Under the pieces are notes generated by a model. That model saw only the letters and a list, made by a program, of their open reading frames with translations. It ran no database searches and was not told the DNA's origin. Positions 17,578-26,497 of a stretch of DNA of 64,000 bases are shown here, one piece after another. The DNA comes from Defluviitoga tunisiensis. GTDB taxonomy: Bacteria > Thermotogota > Thermotogae > Petrotogales > Petrotogaceae. The stretch lies in NCBI RefSeq assembly GCF_000953715.1, contig NZ_LN824141.1, forward strand, positions 1-64,000, read 5' to 3'. The position numbers and the translations under genes were made by a program. How positions within the stretch are numbered: position 1 is the stretch's first letter; each line of letters opens with the position of its first letter.

Positions 17578-18893
17578 AAATATGCTTAGTTGGCTACGGG
17601 ATAAGTAATAAAGATCTATTAAATAAAATTAAAAATAGCAAGGATGAGATATTTGTTAGTCAAAATAGGGACTTTAGTAAAGAAGAGAAAATATTTTTCG
17701 AGGCTAATAATATTAAATATGAAATAGAACATGGCGATCTATTAAAAAAATGTGATTTAGCAATAGTTAGTCCAGGGATATCCCCTCAAAGTGATGCTGC
17801 TAAAATAATTTTTGATTATAATATTAATTATACAACAGAAGTTGAATACTCATGGCAATTAATAAAAAAGGTTAATAAAGAATCAATTTTCATAGCTATT
17901 ACTGGTACTGACGGAAAATCGACAACAACAAGTTTGATAGGTCATATATTAAAACATTATGAACCATTAACATTTGTTGGAGGCAACCTTGGAATACCTC
18001 TAATAAACGCTCCTGAAGATTTACAAAACTATGTTGTCGAAGTGAGTTCATTTCAAATTTTCTGGTCAAAAATTTTTTCGCCTGAGATTTCTGTTTTAAT
18101 TAATTTAGCTCCAGATCATCTTAATTGGCATCATGATCTCAAAGATTATTACTCTACTAAAGAAAAATTGCTTAGAAGGTCTGTAGATAACGGTGGAATA
18201 GCTATAGTCAATGAAGATGCAAAAAATAATCTGACTATTCATGAACATAAAAATGAAAACAGTCTACTATTTTTTTCTAAAGATATGTTTGATGGAAAGT
18301 ACGTTACGTATAAAAATAAAAATGTAAAAATTGATAATGATATTTTTATGCTAGACATTCTAAAAGAGGATCTCATAGCAGCAGTAGTTACGTCTTTGAA
18401 CTTAGGTATACCAGAAAACCTAATTTCAGAAGCAGTATCTTCTTTCAAACCTTTAAAATACAGACTAGAATTTGTAGATGAAATAAATAAAATAAAGTTT
18501 TATAACGATTCTAAAGCAACAAATGCTCATTCTGCTTATAATGCATACAAAAGTTTTAGAGGAAAAAAATATATTGCAATACTAGGAGGAATCCCAAAAA
18601 ATGAAGACCTTTCATCTCTATTAAATGAACTTGATCAATATGCAAAGGCAGTTTTTGTGTTCGGCAAAATGAGAGATGAACTAATAAAATATTCTCTGGA
18701 TGATAAATTTATATTTTATGATAATTTAGAAGATGTATTTTTACACTTACCAGAATTTTGGGAACCAAACGATAACATTGTATTTTCTCCAGCAGGAGCC
18801 AGTTTTGACCTTTATAATAACTTTGAAGAAAGAGGAAAACATTTTGAATTCTTGGTGAACAAATTGAGGAAACTGTATTATGAGAGCTTCTAA
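17574..18893 (+). CDS. murD: UDP-MurNAc-L-alanine--D-glutamate ligase MurD
   Basis: Adds D-glutamate to UDP-MurNAc-L-Ala. The N-terminal Rossmann start KICLVGYGISNKDLL, the ATP loop AITGTDGKSTTT (about 107-118), the NLAPDHLNWH motif and the YNDSKATNAHSAYNA segment identify MurD. The length is 439 residues. It overlaps mraY by 4 bases and ftsW by 14 bases, which indicates tight translational coupling. Confidence 0.95.
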   Translation: MKICLVGYGISNKDLLNKIKNSKDEIFVSQNRDFSKEEKIFFEANNIKYEIEHGDLLKKCDLAIVSPGISPQSDAAKIIFDYNINYTTEVEYSWQLIKKVNKESIFIAITGTDGKSTTTSLIGHILKHYEPLTFVGGNLGIPLINAPEDLQNYVVEVSSFQIFWSKIFSPEISVLINLAPDHLNWHHDLKDYYSTKEKLLRRSVDNGGIAIVNEDAKNNLTIHEHKNENSLLFFSKDMFDGKYVTYKNKNVKIDNDIFMLDILKEDLIAAVVTSLNLGIPENLISEAVSSFKPLKYRLEFVDEINKIKFYNDSKATNAHSAYNAYKSFRGKKYIAILGGIPKNEDLSSLLNELDQYAKAVFVFGKMRDELIKYSLDDKFIFYDNLEDVFLHLPEFWEPNDNIVFSPAGASFDLYNNFEERGKHFEFLVNKLRKLYYESF

Positions 18894-20007
18894 AGAAAAT
18901 ATAAAAACTAATTTTCTATTTTTCTTTATAGTTTTAGGAATTACATTGTTTGTTGGAATAATGTTTGTGTATAGCTCCTTATTTGCAATGCAAAATATAA
19001 AAGAAATAAATCCTGAACAAAAATTCAAAACATACATTATAGGTTTAATTATTGGATTTATCGGAGCTATATTTGCTTTTTTATTTGGTAATTTATTTAT
19101 AAAAAATTCTTTAATTATGTTAGCTTTCTATATATTTTTAAATATGTTTTTGGGGATTGTCTTGTTTGCTCCTCCTATTGCTGGAGTTACAAGGTGGATG
19201 AATTTTGGACCATTTCAATTTCAGCCTTCTGAGCTTGCAAAACTAATTTTACCAGCTTTTTTAGCTTTTTATTATTCAAAACTAAAAAATAAGAAAAATA
19301 TTTTAACTAACGTATTAATTCCTCTAATTCTTTGTTTATTAAGTATTTTTCTTATATTTTTAGAACCTGATTTAAGTACTACACTATTAATCTTAGTTAT
19401 ATCATTAATCACTATGTTTTTGGGTATTGAAGATAAAAGTGTATTGATTTTTTTTATAGTATTTATGTTAGTTTTAGGAATTACTATCTTTATATTTCAA
19501 GACAAATTTCTTCAATCTTATCAAATATCAAGATTAACCAAAGAGGATCCCTTCCAATCTCAAAGAGCTAGAGATGCTATAACCGGAGGGGGACTTGCTG
19601 GAAAAGGACCATTTGCTGGAGAAGAGAAATATTATGTTCCTGAGTCATACAGCGACTTTATAATTGCAGTAATTGGTGAAGAATGGGGAAAAATTGGAAT
19701 AGCTATAGTAGTTACATTATTTCTTTTTTTATGTCATGAACTAGTTTATATGGCATACTTAACAAAAGATAGTGCAACATTTATTTTTTGTGGAGCCACG
19801 GCTTCTTGGATTTTCATTCAAGTTATGATAAATACCCTTGTTGGATTAGGTATCCCATGGATGCCTGTAACTGGGGTCACTTTGCCGCTAATGAGTTATG
19901 GAAACTCTTCTATGATAGTAACTCTTACAGCTATAGGCTGGGCATTAGGATTAATATACAATAATTCAGACATAAGGAAGACTGGAGAAGAAAATGAAGA
20001 ACAATAA
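18880..20007 (+). CDS. ftsW: FtsW/RodA-family lipid II polymerase or cell-division protein
   Basis: SEDS-family membrane glycosyltransferase that polymerises lipid II at the septum with a partner penicillin-binding protein. It has about ten hydrophobic helices, the GVTRWMNFGPFQFQPSE segment, and the YSDFIIAVIGEEWG signature, followed by PLMSYGNSSM near the C-terminus. FtsW rather than RodA is inferred from its position between murD and murG. It overlaps both neighbours by 14 bases. Confidence 0.92.
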   Translation: MRASKENIKTNFLFFFIVLGITLFVGIMFVYSSLFAMQNIKEINPEQKFKTYIIGLIIGFIGAIFAFLFGNLFIKNSLIMLAFYIFLNMFLGIVLFAPPIAGVTRWMNFGPFQFQPSELAKLILPAFLAFYYSKLKNKKNILTNVLIPLILCLLSIFLIFLEPDLSTTLLILVISLITMFLGIEDKSVLIFFIVFMLVLGITIFIFQDKFLQSYQISRLTKEDPFQSQRARDAITGGGLAGKGPFAGEEKYYVPESYSDFIIAVIGEEWGKIGIAIVVTLFLFLCHELVYMAYLTKDSATFIFCGATASWIFIQVMINTLVGLGIPWMPVTGVTLPLMSYGNSSMIVTLTAIGWALGLIYNNSDIRKTGEENEEQ

Positions 20008-21064
20008 AAGACTCAAAGTAGTTTTTTGTGGAGGAGGCACTGGTGGACATTACTATCCTGCCTTAGCATTACTAAAATATCTTGATACAAACTACCAAAA
20101 CTTGGATATCATCTACTTTGCTACTAAAGGAAGAATTGAAGAACATAACTTAGCAAAAGATTTTCCTAAAGCAAAAATGTATACATTAGATACCAAAGGT
20201 CTTGAAAGACCTATATATAACCCTAAAAATATTACCAGAATGTTTGCAGTTCTTAAAGATACCCAAAAGGTTAGAAAAATAATAAAAACTTTTAATCCTG
20301 ATTTCGCATTTCTTACAGGAGGTTACGTTACTGTTCCTGTTGGATTGGCTTTAACAAAAGAAAAGATACCTTTTTATCTTCATGAACAAAATTCTATAAT
20401 GGGAATCTCAAATAAATTCCTCACGAAATATGCCAAAAAAGTATTTGTAAGTTTTGAAGAAACTTTAATAAACGAAAAATGTATACTATCAGGAAACCCC
20501 GTCAGAACTCCTGATGAAAAGCTCACAAGAGAATACCTTAAAAAATTTGGGATAAATAATTTAAATAAAAGGTGTATTTTGGTTTTTGGAGGAAGTTTGA
20601 GTTCTGAAGAAATAGATGATATAATGTATAGGGTTTATTTACAGGATAAATCTACAAACTATATTCACATAACAAAAAATCCCGATAAATTTTCTAAATT
20701 TGAAAATGTGCATACTTTCGACTACATAAACGATCTATATAAAATAATGGCGGTATGTGATGGTGTTGTCTGCAGAGCGGGTGCAACAACAATCGCTGAA
20801 ATTTTATTTTATGACTTACAAGCTGCTTTAATTCCCTGGAAGGGAGCTGCAGAAAACCATCAATTCAAGAATGCTCTATCATTACAAAAGCTAGGCAAAG
20901 CTGAGGTTTTTGATGATCAAAATATTGATTTAACCAAATTAATCAACTTCATTAATTCTATAAAAATTAAATCACAAAATTATGAATATGTTCCAAAACA
21001 TAATCAAGCAATAGAAATTATTATCAATAATATTGAAGAAATAAAAAAATTTAACAATTTCTAG
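19994..21064 (+). CDS. murG: UDP-GlcNAc transferase MurG
   Basis: Peripheral GT28 enzyme that converts lipid I to lipid II. The N-terminal glycine loop GGGTGGHYYPALAL (about 12-25), the GGYVTVPVGLA segment, HEQNSIMG, and the donor-site segments CRAGATTIAEIL and KGAAENHQ are visible. The length of 356 is normal. It overlaps ftsW by 14 bases. A 61-base gap with a good AGGAGG separates it from murC. Confidence 0.95.
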   Translation: MKNNKRLKVVFCGGGTGGHYYPALALLKYLDTNYQNLDIIYFATKGRIEEHNLAKDFPKAKMYTLDTKGLERPIYNPKNITRMFAVLKDTQKVRKIIKTFNPDFAFLTGGYVTVPVGLALTKEKIPFYLHEQNSIMGISNKFLTKYAKKVFVSFEETLINEKCILSGNPVRTPDEKLTREYLKKFGINNLNKRCILVFGGSLSSEEIDDIMYRVYLQDKSTNYIHITKNPDKFSKFENVHTFDYINDLYKIMAVCDGVVCRAGATTIAEILFYDLQAALIPWKGAAENHQFKNALSLQKLGKAEVFDDQNIDLTKLINFINSIKIKSQNYEYVPKHNQAIEIIINNIEEIKKFNNF

Positions 21065-21125
21065 TTACTTAATCTGGTAGACTAAAAACTAATATGAATT
21101 ACCTTGAATTCATCAGGAGGAATAT

Positions 21126-22481
21126 ATGAGATATTATTTTTCTGGTATTGGCGGAATAGGAATGAGTTCATTAGCGCTCTACAAATATTACGTTTCTGGA
21201 GTTGAAAATGTTTGTGGTTCAAATAATGAGATAAACGAAAGAGTTGAATACCTTCAAAGAAAAGGTATAAAAGTAAAATTAGAACAAAATTATTCACTTC
21301 CAGATGTTGATATTTTAGTTAGATCCACTGCTGTTAAAGATAACAATCCAGAAATTTTGGAGGCAAAAAAAAGAAACATAAAGGTTCTTTACAGGATGCA
21401 ATTATTAAATGAAATACTTAAAAATCATTTATCCATCGGAATAACTGGTACAGATGGAAAAACAACCACCACAGCAATGTTGTCTCAAATCTTTAAAGAT
21501 GCAAAGAAAGACCCCACAGTTTTTTTAGGGGGAATACATTCCTCCTTGGAAGACGGAAATTTTAGGTATGGTAACGATCTAATAATCGCAGAAGTTGATG
21601 AAAGTGATGGATTCATAAAAGACACATGCACTGATTATTCAATCGTCACCAATCTAAGACCAGACCATTTAGAACACTATGATAACAAATTTAAAAATTT
21701 AGAATACTCTATTTTTCAATTCATTAATAATACAAGGAGACTCATTTTCCTTTGTAAAGATGATCCTGTTCTCTCTTCTTGGAATCTCGTTGGAAAAAAC
21801 GTTCTCTACTTTGGATTAAGAAATGATTCTGATTATATACTTAAAAATAGGGTCCAAAACGAAAAAATTCAGGAATTTGAGGTATACAAAAAGGATAAAC
21901 TATTCGGAAAAATTACATTAAAGTTACCTGGTTTACACTATGCTTATGATGCTTTAGCTTCATGTGCATTGGCTTTAGAATTTGGAATAGATTTTCAAAG
22001 TATAAGAGATTCTTTGTACAATTATATTTCCGTTGATAGACGCTTCAATATTATATTCAAAAATGATGATATCTGTATAATAGATGATTATGCTCATACA
22101 CCAGACGAAATACTTGCTACAATAAAAGCGACCAAAGAATATTTTCCAGGCAAAAAAATTATTACTATATTTCAACCTCATAGATTTTCTAGACTATATT
22201 TCCATTTGAATGATTTTGTGGAGGTATTAAAAAATTCTGACAAAGTTTATGTTTATAGGCTTTATTCTGCTTTTGAAGAACCACTAAATGGAGTTGATGA
22301 AAGAACTATTGTAGAACTCTTAAAAGCTCAGAATACACCCTCACAATTTTATAATGCTGAAGAAGCTATATTCTCTGATTTGTTAGAAGAGCAAAATGCA
22401 ATTCTACTTTTTGTAGGAGCAGGGGATATTACAAATGTTGCAAGAAAATTTGCAAAAATTAAAGATAACAGCTTGACATAA
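21126..22481 (+). CDS. murC: UDP-MurNAc--L-alanine ligase MurC
   Basis: Adds L-alanine to UDP-MurNAc. It has the N-terminal GIGGIGMSSLAL motif (about 7-18), the ATP loop GITGTDGKTTTT (about 105-116), and the DDYAHTPDEI and FQPHRFSRL segments typical of MurC. The ATP loop has GTDGKT where many MurCs have GTHGKT. It is the last gene of the mur cluster. Its final codons contain the -35 box of the downstream tRNA operon. Confidence 0.94.
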   Translation: MRYYFSGIGGIGMSSLALYKYYVSGVENVCGSNNEINERVEYLQRKGIKVKLEQNYSLPDVDILVRSTAVKDNNPEILEAKKRNIKVLYRMQLLNEILKNHLSIGITGTDGKTTTTAMLSQIFKDAKKDPTVFLGGIHSSLEDGNFRYGNDLIIAEVDESDGFIKDTCTDYSIVTNLRPDHLEHYDNKFKNLEYSIFQFINNTRRLIFLCKDDPVLSSWNLVGKNVLYFGLRNDSDYILKNRVQNEKIQEFEVYKKDKLFGKITLKLPGLHYAYDALASCALALEFGIDFQSIRDSLYNYISVDRRFNIIFKNDDICIIDDYAHTPDEILATIKATKEYFPGKKIITIFQPHRFSRLYFHLNDFVEVLKNSDKVYVYRLYSAFEEPLNGVDERTIVELLKAQNTPSQFYNAEEAIFSDLLEEQNAILLFVGAGDITNVARKFAKIKDNSLT

Positions 22482-22501
22482 TGCAATTTTTATGGTAATA
22501 T
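22473..22501 (+). promoter_or_regulatory. Promoter of the tRNA-Glu/Val/Phe cluster
   Basis: A perfect TTGACA (22473-22478) lies 17 bp from TAATAT (22496-22501), about 28 bases before tRNA-Glu. The -35 box is formed by the last codons and stop of murC. Confidence 0.85.
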
Positions 22502-22529
22502 ATTTCAGGCTAAACAATTAGCCTAGCAA

Positions 22530-22605
22530 GCCCCCATCGTCTAGCGGTCTAGGACATTGGCCTTTCACGCCAAAGACACCAGTTCAAATCTGGTTGGGGG
22601 CGCCA
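22530..22605 (+). tRNA. tRNA-Glu (anticodon TTC)
   Basis: A 76-base cloverleaf with acceptor stem GCCCCCA/TGGGGGC, anticodon loop CTTTCAC reading TTC, T loop TTCAAAT, and an encoded 3' CCA. Confidence 0.96.
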
Positions 22606-22632
22606 GTTTTTAATGAGTTACCGTGTGTTGAC

Positions 22633-22707
22633 GGGCGCTTAGCTCAGTGGGAGAGCGTCTGCCTTACAAGCAGAAGGTCGTAGGTTCAAGTCCTGCAGCG
22701 CCCACCA
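22633..22707 (+). tRNA. tRNA-Val (anticodon TAC)
   Basis: A 75-base cloverleaf with acceptor stem GGGCGCT/AGCGCCC, anticodon stem TCTGC/GCAGA with loop CTTACAA reading TAC, T loop TTCAAGT, and an encoded CCA. Confidence 0.96.
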
Positions 22708-22737
22708 TCCTCTTTTTTATTCCAGATACAGTAGAAT

Positions 22738-22813
<76 letters not shown>

Positions 22814-23032
22814 ATCGAATAGGAGGCTACCTATTAATTGCGTAGCCTCCTATTCACGTTATCCTGTGTACCGTTCGGTATACGGTGGTTCAATAGAATT
22901 AAAGGATTTGTTCCATTTCAGCCTTGTATGTTGTTCTTGTTCATCAAACCAATATTTTGCATCCAGCTTCTTCAGATTCCACCTCACGTTGGGCACCTTT
23001 GCCTTTGGCTATTGGTTCCCTCACTACCAAAA
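22814..23032 (-). mobile_element. Candidate group II intron remnant (RNA ends only, no reverse transcriptase)
   Basis: Read on the minus strand, 23025-22925 carries AGCCAAAGGCAAAGGTG, then CGTGAGGTGGAATCTGAAG and AAGCTGGATGCAAAA, which look like domain I of clostridial-type group II introns. Then GAACCACCGTATACCGAACG (about 22900-22881) resembles the first half of domain V. A perfect 13-bp hairpin (22818-22830 with 22842-22854) ends in CTCCTATTCGATT, like domain VI and the intron 3' end. The second strand of domain V is altered and no maturase frame is present, so the element is internally deleted and dead. The match is from memory of the family and needs a covariance-model search. Confidence 0.5.
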
Positions 23033-23120
23033 AATAAAAATCTTATAAGATATCTATCTTTTATTTAATTTCTAACCTTTAAATATAATAATTAATCAAA
23101 GATGATAGTATATAATATCA

Positions 23121-23149
23121 AAGACATATTTCTAAATATATGCTATAAT
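23121..23149 (+). promoter_or_regulatory. Promoter of the DHH-CBS-CCA gene
   Basis: An extended -10 (TGCTATAAT, 23141-23149) lies 17 bp after AAGACA (23121-23126). The gene's TTG start follows about 35 bases later with AAGGAGAGG. Confidence 0.6.
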
Positions 23150-23184
23150 AATTCCATAAAAGCTTGACATAAGGAGAGGTAAAT

Positions 23185-25872
23185 TTGAAACCAAAAGTTT
23201 TAATAACAACTCACAAGAACCCTGATTTTGACGCTTTTGCTGCCTCAATTGCAGCTTCATTGTTATATCAAGATTCGATTATTATTATTGATTCAGAGCC
23301 CCAACAAAATTTAAAAGAATTTTTAAACATATATGATATACCTTACAAAAAGTCTCACGAATTTGAAGACGAGTTCGAAGAACAAATTAAAAATAAAAAT
23401 TTTGATAAAATTGTTGTTGTCGATACGTCAGATATAAATAGAATTCCGGAGTCAATTAAATTTTTAATAGAAGAAGGATTACCAGTTGATATTTATGATC
23501 ATCATCCGGAATTAAAAGAGCAAAACATTAATGGAAACAATTTTTCCAAACCGGTAGGTAGTTCTACAACTATTTTGGTTGAAATATTGTTTGAAAAGGG
23601 CGTTCCTTTTTCTGATACACTTAAAACTCTTTTTTTAATAGCTATTCATGAAGATACCGGTAATTTTGTATATCCTACGACCAGTTGGGAAGATCACGAT
23701 ATAGCCGCAAGACTAATTAAAACCGGTGCAAGAGTAGAGGAAATTGAAGAATTTGTGTCATTAGAAATGACACAAGAGCAAAAAATATTATTTGACAAAC
23801 TTTACAATAATATAGAAGAATTTTACTTAGACGAAATTTGTGTGAATATAGCCTATGCTGAATCCGAAAAATTTATTGGTGGGTTAAATATAATAACCCA
23901 TAAATTGTTTGAAACTTTAACCCCAGATGTGCTATTTGTTATCGTCAAAATTGCTAAAACAATATACATTGTAGCAAGATCAAAGAGTAATCAAATAGAC
24001 CTAAACAAAATTCTGACTTCTTTTGGTGGTGGTGGCCATAAAAAAGCAGGTGCAGCAAAAGTTAAAGGTCAAAGCCCTACAAAGGTAATCAATAAAATAA
24101 AATCAGAATTAAAATCTTCTTTTATCCCTGTTCTAAAGGCAAAACATATTATGTCATCACCTGTAAGAACAATTTTATCTAACGAAACTGTTCAAAGAGC
24201 TTATGAAATAATGTATCAAACAGGACATTCTGGACTTCCTGTTATAGAAAATAATAAACTAGTTGGAATGGTTACTAAAAAAGATATTGAAAAAGCTATG
24301 AATCATGGTTTAAAAAATGCTCCCGTGAAATCTGTAATGAGCACAAATTTAAAAGTAGCCGATGTCGAAACTTCTCTGTCACAAATTCGTCGAATGATGG
24401 CAGAAGAAGATATTGGAAGAATCCCTATAATAAAAGATGGTATTCTCGTTGGAATTATAACAAGAACTGATCTTGTCCGTGCTTCTAACGGCGTGTTCAA
24501 TTTTTCTGTTAATCCGCTTTTAAAAGAAAAATATGAATCTCAAAATCTAAAAAAATATATGGAAGAATTTTTGCCCCCCTCAATTTTAAATTTACTTCGA
24601 TTACTGGGAGATTATGGCAACGAACAAAATGTCAATGTATATGTAGTAGGTGGGTTTGTAAGAGATTTGCTACTAGCTATTAAATCAAAACAACAAAACG
24701 ATAAAAATACTAAAAAATTCCTTTTCATGGATTATGATATAGATATTGTTGTTGAAGCAGAAGCTTTAACTTTTGGAAGATATGCTGCAAAACAATTAAA
24801 TGCTAAATATGTTGAACATGAAAAATTCCATACTTGCTCATTATTTTATAGAATTTCACATAAAATAATAAGAATTGATATAGCAACCGCTAGAACCGAA
24901 TACTACGAAGAAGCAGGAGAACTACCAACAGTCGAATTTTCAACGATAAAAAAAGATCTTGCTAGAAGAGATTTTACTATTAACGCAATGGCTATAAAGT
25001 TAAATCCTGAATCTTTTGGTATTTTATTAGATTTCTTTAATTCTAGAAAGGACCTTGATGAAAAGCAAATCAGAATATTACATCCTCTCTCTTTCATAGA
25101 AGATCCTACAAGGGTACTTAGAGCCATAAGATTTGAACAAAGATTCGGATTTGAAATAGAACCTTATACTTTGAATAAATTAATAGAAGCTGTTGAAGGA
25201 AAATATTTGGAAAAAGTTACAGGAATGAGACTAAGAGAGGAGTTTGAAAAAATTCTTAATGAACCTGAACCTTTGAAAGCTATAGAAAGAATGGGAAACT
25301 TAAATATCATTTCACACCTCTTTGAAAAAACATATTATACACCAACACTACAAAAAGAATTAGAAAAACTATTCCAAGTTATTGATTTTTTCAATAACAA
25401 TTTGAAAAGTTATACTAAAAATGTTAGGATTTTTCATGTTGTTTTATATGTTTTGGTACAATATACTCCTGTTGAGTCTCTAAAACGGGTAGTACAAAGA
25501 TATGGGCTACCTAAAGATTATATCAGTAAACTTCAACAGGTAAACTCTCTTTATGAAGAAATTAATGATTTAATAAAAGAATCGTTTGGAAAGCAGTATA
25601 AGGATATTTTTAAACCTTCTTTTTTCTATGAAAGATGTTCATCACTAGACAATGAACAACTAATATTTATGGCTACAAAAATCCCAGACGATATTTTATC
25701 TTACTTTTATAATTACCTAAAAAAACTTGATGAATTAACTCTTCTGATCTCAGGAAAAGATTTATTGAAAAAAGGATATAAAGGTAAAGAAATTAAAATA
25801 AAACTAGAAGAAATAAAAAAGAAATTACTTGACGACGAAATTAAGCCTGGAGAAGAATTATCTTTAATTTAG
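23185..25872 (+). CDS. DHH phosphoesterase-CBS-CBS-tRNA nucleotidyltransferase fusion
   Basis: An 895-residue multidomain protein. Residues about 1-310 form a DHH/DHHA1 phosphoesterase (THKNPDFDAFAAS at 9-21, DTSD, YDHHPE, and FGGGGHKKAGA). Residues about 318-430 hold two CBS domains (nucleotide sensors). The rest is a class II CCA-adding or poly(A) polymerase-type enzyme with VYVVGGFVRDLL, the metal pair DIDIVV, RRDFTINAMAI and EDPTRVLRAIRF. Such fusions occur in Thermotoga and Aquifex. The role is tRNA 3'-end repair or CC/A addition, with a possible nanoRNA or cyclic-nucleotide phosphodiesterase at the front. The start is TTG at 23185 after AAGGAGAGG. Confidence 0.92.
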   Translation: MKPKVLITTHKNPDFDAFAASIAASLLYQDSIIIIDSEPQQNLKEFLNIYDIPYKKSHEFEDEFEEQIKNKNFDKIVVVDTSDINRIPESIKFLIEEGLPVDIYDHHPELKEQNINGNNFSKPVGSSTTILVEILFEKGVPFSDTLKTLFLIAIHEDTGNFVYPTTSWEDHDIAARLIKTGARVEEIEEFVSLEMTQEQKILFDKLYNNIEEFYLDEICVNIAYAESEKFIGGLNIITHKLFETLTPDVLFVIVKIAKTIYIVARSKSNQIDLNKILTSFGGGGHKKAGAAKVKGQSPTKVINKIKSELKSSFIPVLKAKHIMSSPVRTILSNETVQRAYEIMYQTGHSGLPVIENNKLVGMVTKKDIEKAMNHGLKNAPVKSVMSTNLKVADVETSLSQIRRMMAEEDIGRIPIIKDGILVGIITRTDLVRASNGVFNFSVNPLLKEKYESQNLKKYMEEFLPPSILNLLRLLGDYGNEQNVNVYVVGGFVRDLLLAIKSKQQNDKNTKKFLFMDYDIDIVVEAEALTFGRYAAKQLNAKYVEHEKFHTCSLFYRISHKIIRIDIATARTEYYEEAGELPTVEFSTIKKDLARRDFTINAMAIKLNPESFGILLDFFNSRKDLDEKQIRILHPLSFIEDPTRVLRAIRFEQRFGFEIEPYTLNKLIEAVEGKYLEKVTGMRLREEFEKILNEPEPLKAIERMGNLNIISHLFEKTYYTPTLQKELEKLFQVIDFFNNNLKSYTKNVRIFHVVLYVLVQYTPVESLKRVVQRYGLPKDYISKLQQVNSLYEEINDLIKESFGKQYKDIFKPSFFYERCSSLDNEQLIFMATKIPDDILSYFYNYLKKLDELTLLISGKDLLKKGYKGKEIKIKLEEIKKKLLDDEIKPGEELSLI

Positions 25873-25878
25873 AAAGAT

Positions 25879-26481
25879 TTATAAAGAATGATTATGAATC
25901 GTTTTAGCCATTGTCAATCCAATAATTACTTCACATTTATTTTCTAATAAATTCGCAATTTCATTCATTGTTGAACCTGTAGTATATACATCATCTACAA
26001 CTATAATGTTTTCAGGGGGAGATTGAATTAATCTGATTTTATTGTGCACATTCTTACTTCTTTGCTTATAAGACAATTGAGCCTGTTTTTTTAAAGCCTT
26101 AGAAATAAAAAGGTCTATTAAAGGAAATCCTAAAATACTTGAAAAATATATGGCTATAAGTTTGGCAGGAACAAAACCTTTTTCAAACTTACTTATATAA
26201 TTTGAAGGAACATAAGATACATAGTAATTCAAAGCTGGAAAGTTTAACTTTAAGAATAAAGAAGCTAGTTTCTCTCCAAAAATTTTCCCTATTTTTGGAT
26301 GAGAATTATATTTAAATTCAGTTATAAGTTGTGATAAAGGTTCTTCATATTTTCCATAGTGATATACCTTAAAATCACCCTCAGTAAGTGAGGGTGCATA
26401 TGTTTTTTTTAAACAATTTTCACAGACTATTTTCCCAAAAGATATTTTACTTTTGCAAATGATACAATAGGGTTCAAACAT
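25879..26481 (-). CDS. comF: ComF-family phosphoribosyltransferase-like protein
   Basis: Short zinc-finger (CIICKSK...CENCLKK, about residues 6-26) followed by a phosphoribosyltransferase-like domain with the PRPP-loop signature IIVVDDVYTTGST (about 155-167). ComF proteins act in natural transformation in some bacteria, with the biochemical role unsettled. The ATG at 26481 is preferred; another ATG lies three codons upstream at 26490. The gene is slightly short (about 200 residues) but complete. It is on the minus strand, convergent with the CCA enzyme and 8 bases after a HEAT-repeat gene, near a pseudopilin-like gene, which is consistent with a competence link. Confidence 0.85.
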   Translation of the reverse strand: MFEPYCIICKSKISFGKIVCENCLKKTYAPSLTEGDFKVYHYGKYEEPLSQLITEFKYNSHPKIGKIFGEKLASLFLKLNFPALNYYVSYVPSNYISKFEKGFVPAKLIAIYFSSILGFPLIDLFISKALKKQAQLSYKQRSKNVHNKIRLIQSPPENIIVVDDVYTTGSTMNEIANLLENKCEVIIGLTMAKTIHNHSL

Positions 26482-26497
26482 TGTATCCAATATATTA

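Noticed and set aside
22818-22854. Strong 13-bp hairpin after tRNA-Phe read as a terminator
   Set aside because: No T-run follows on either strand; it fits the domain VI hairpin of the intron remnant better.
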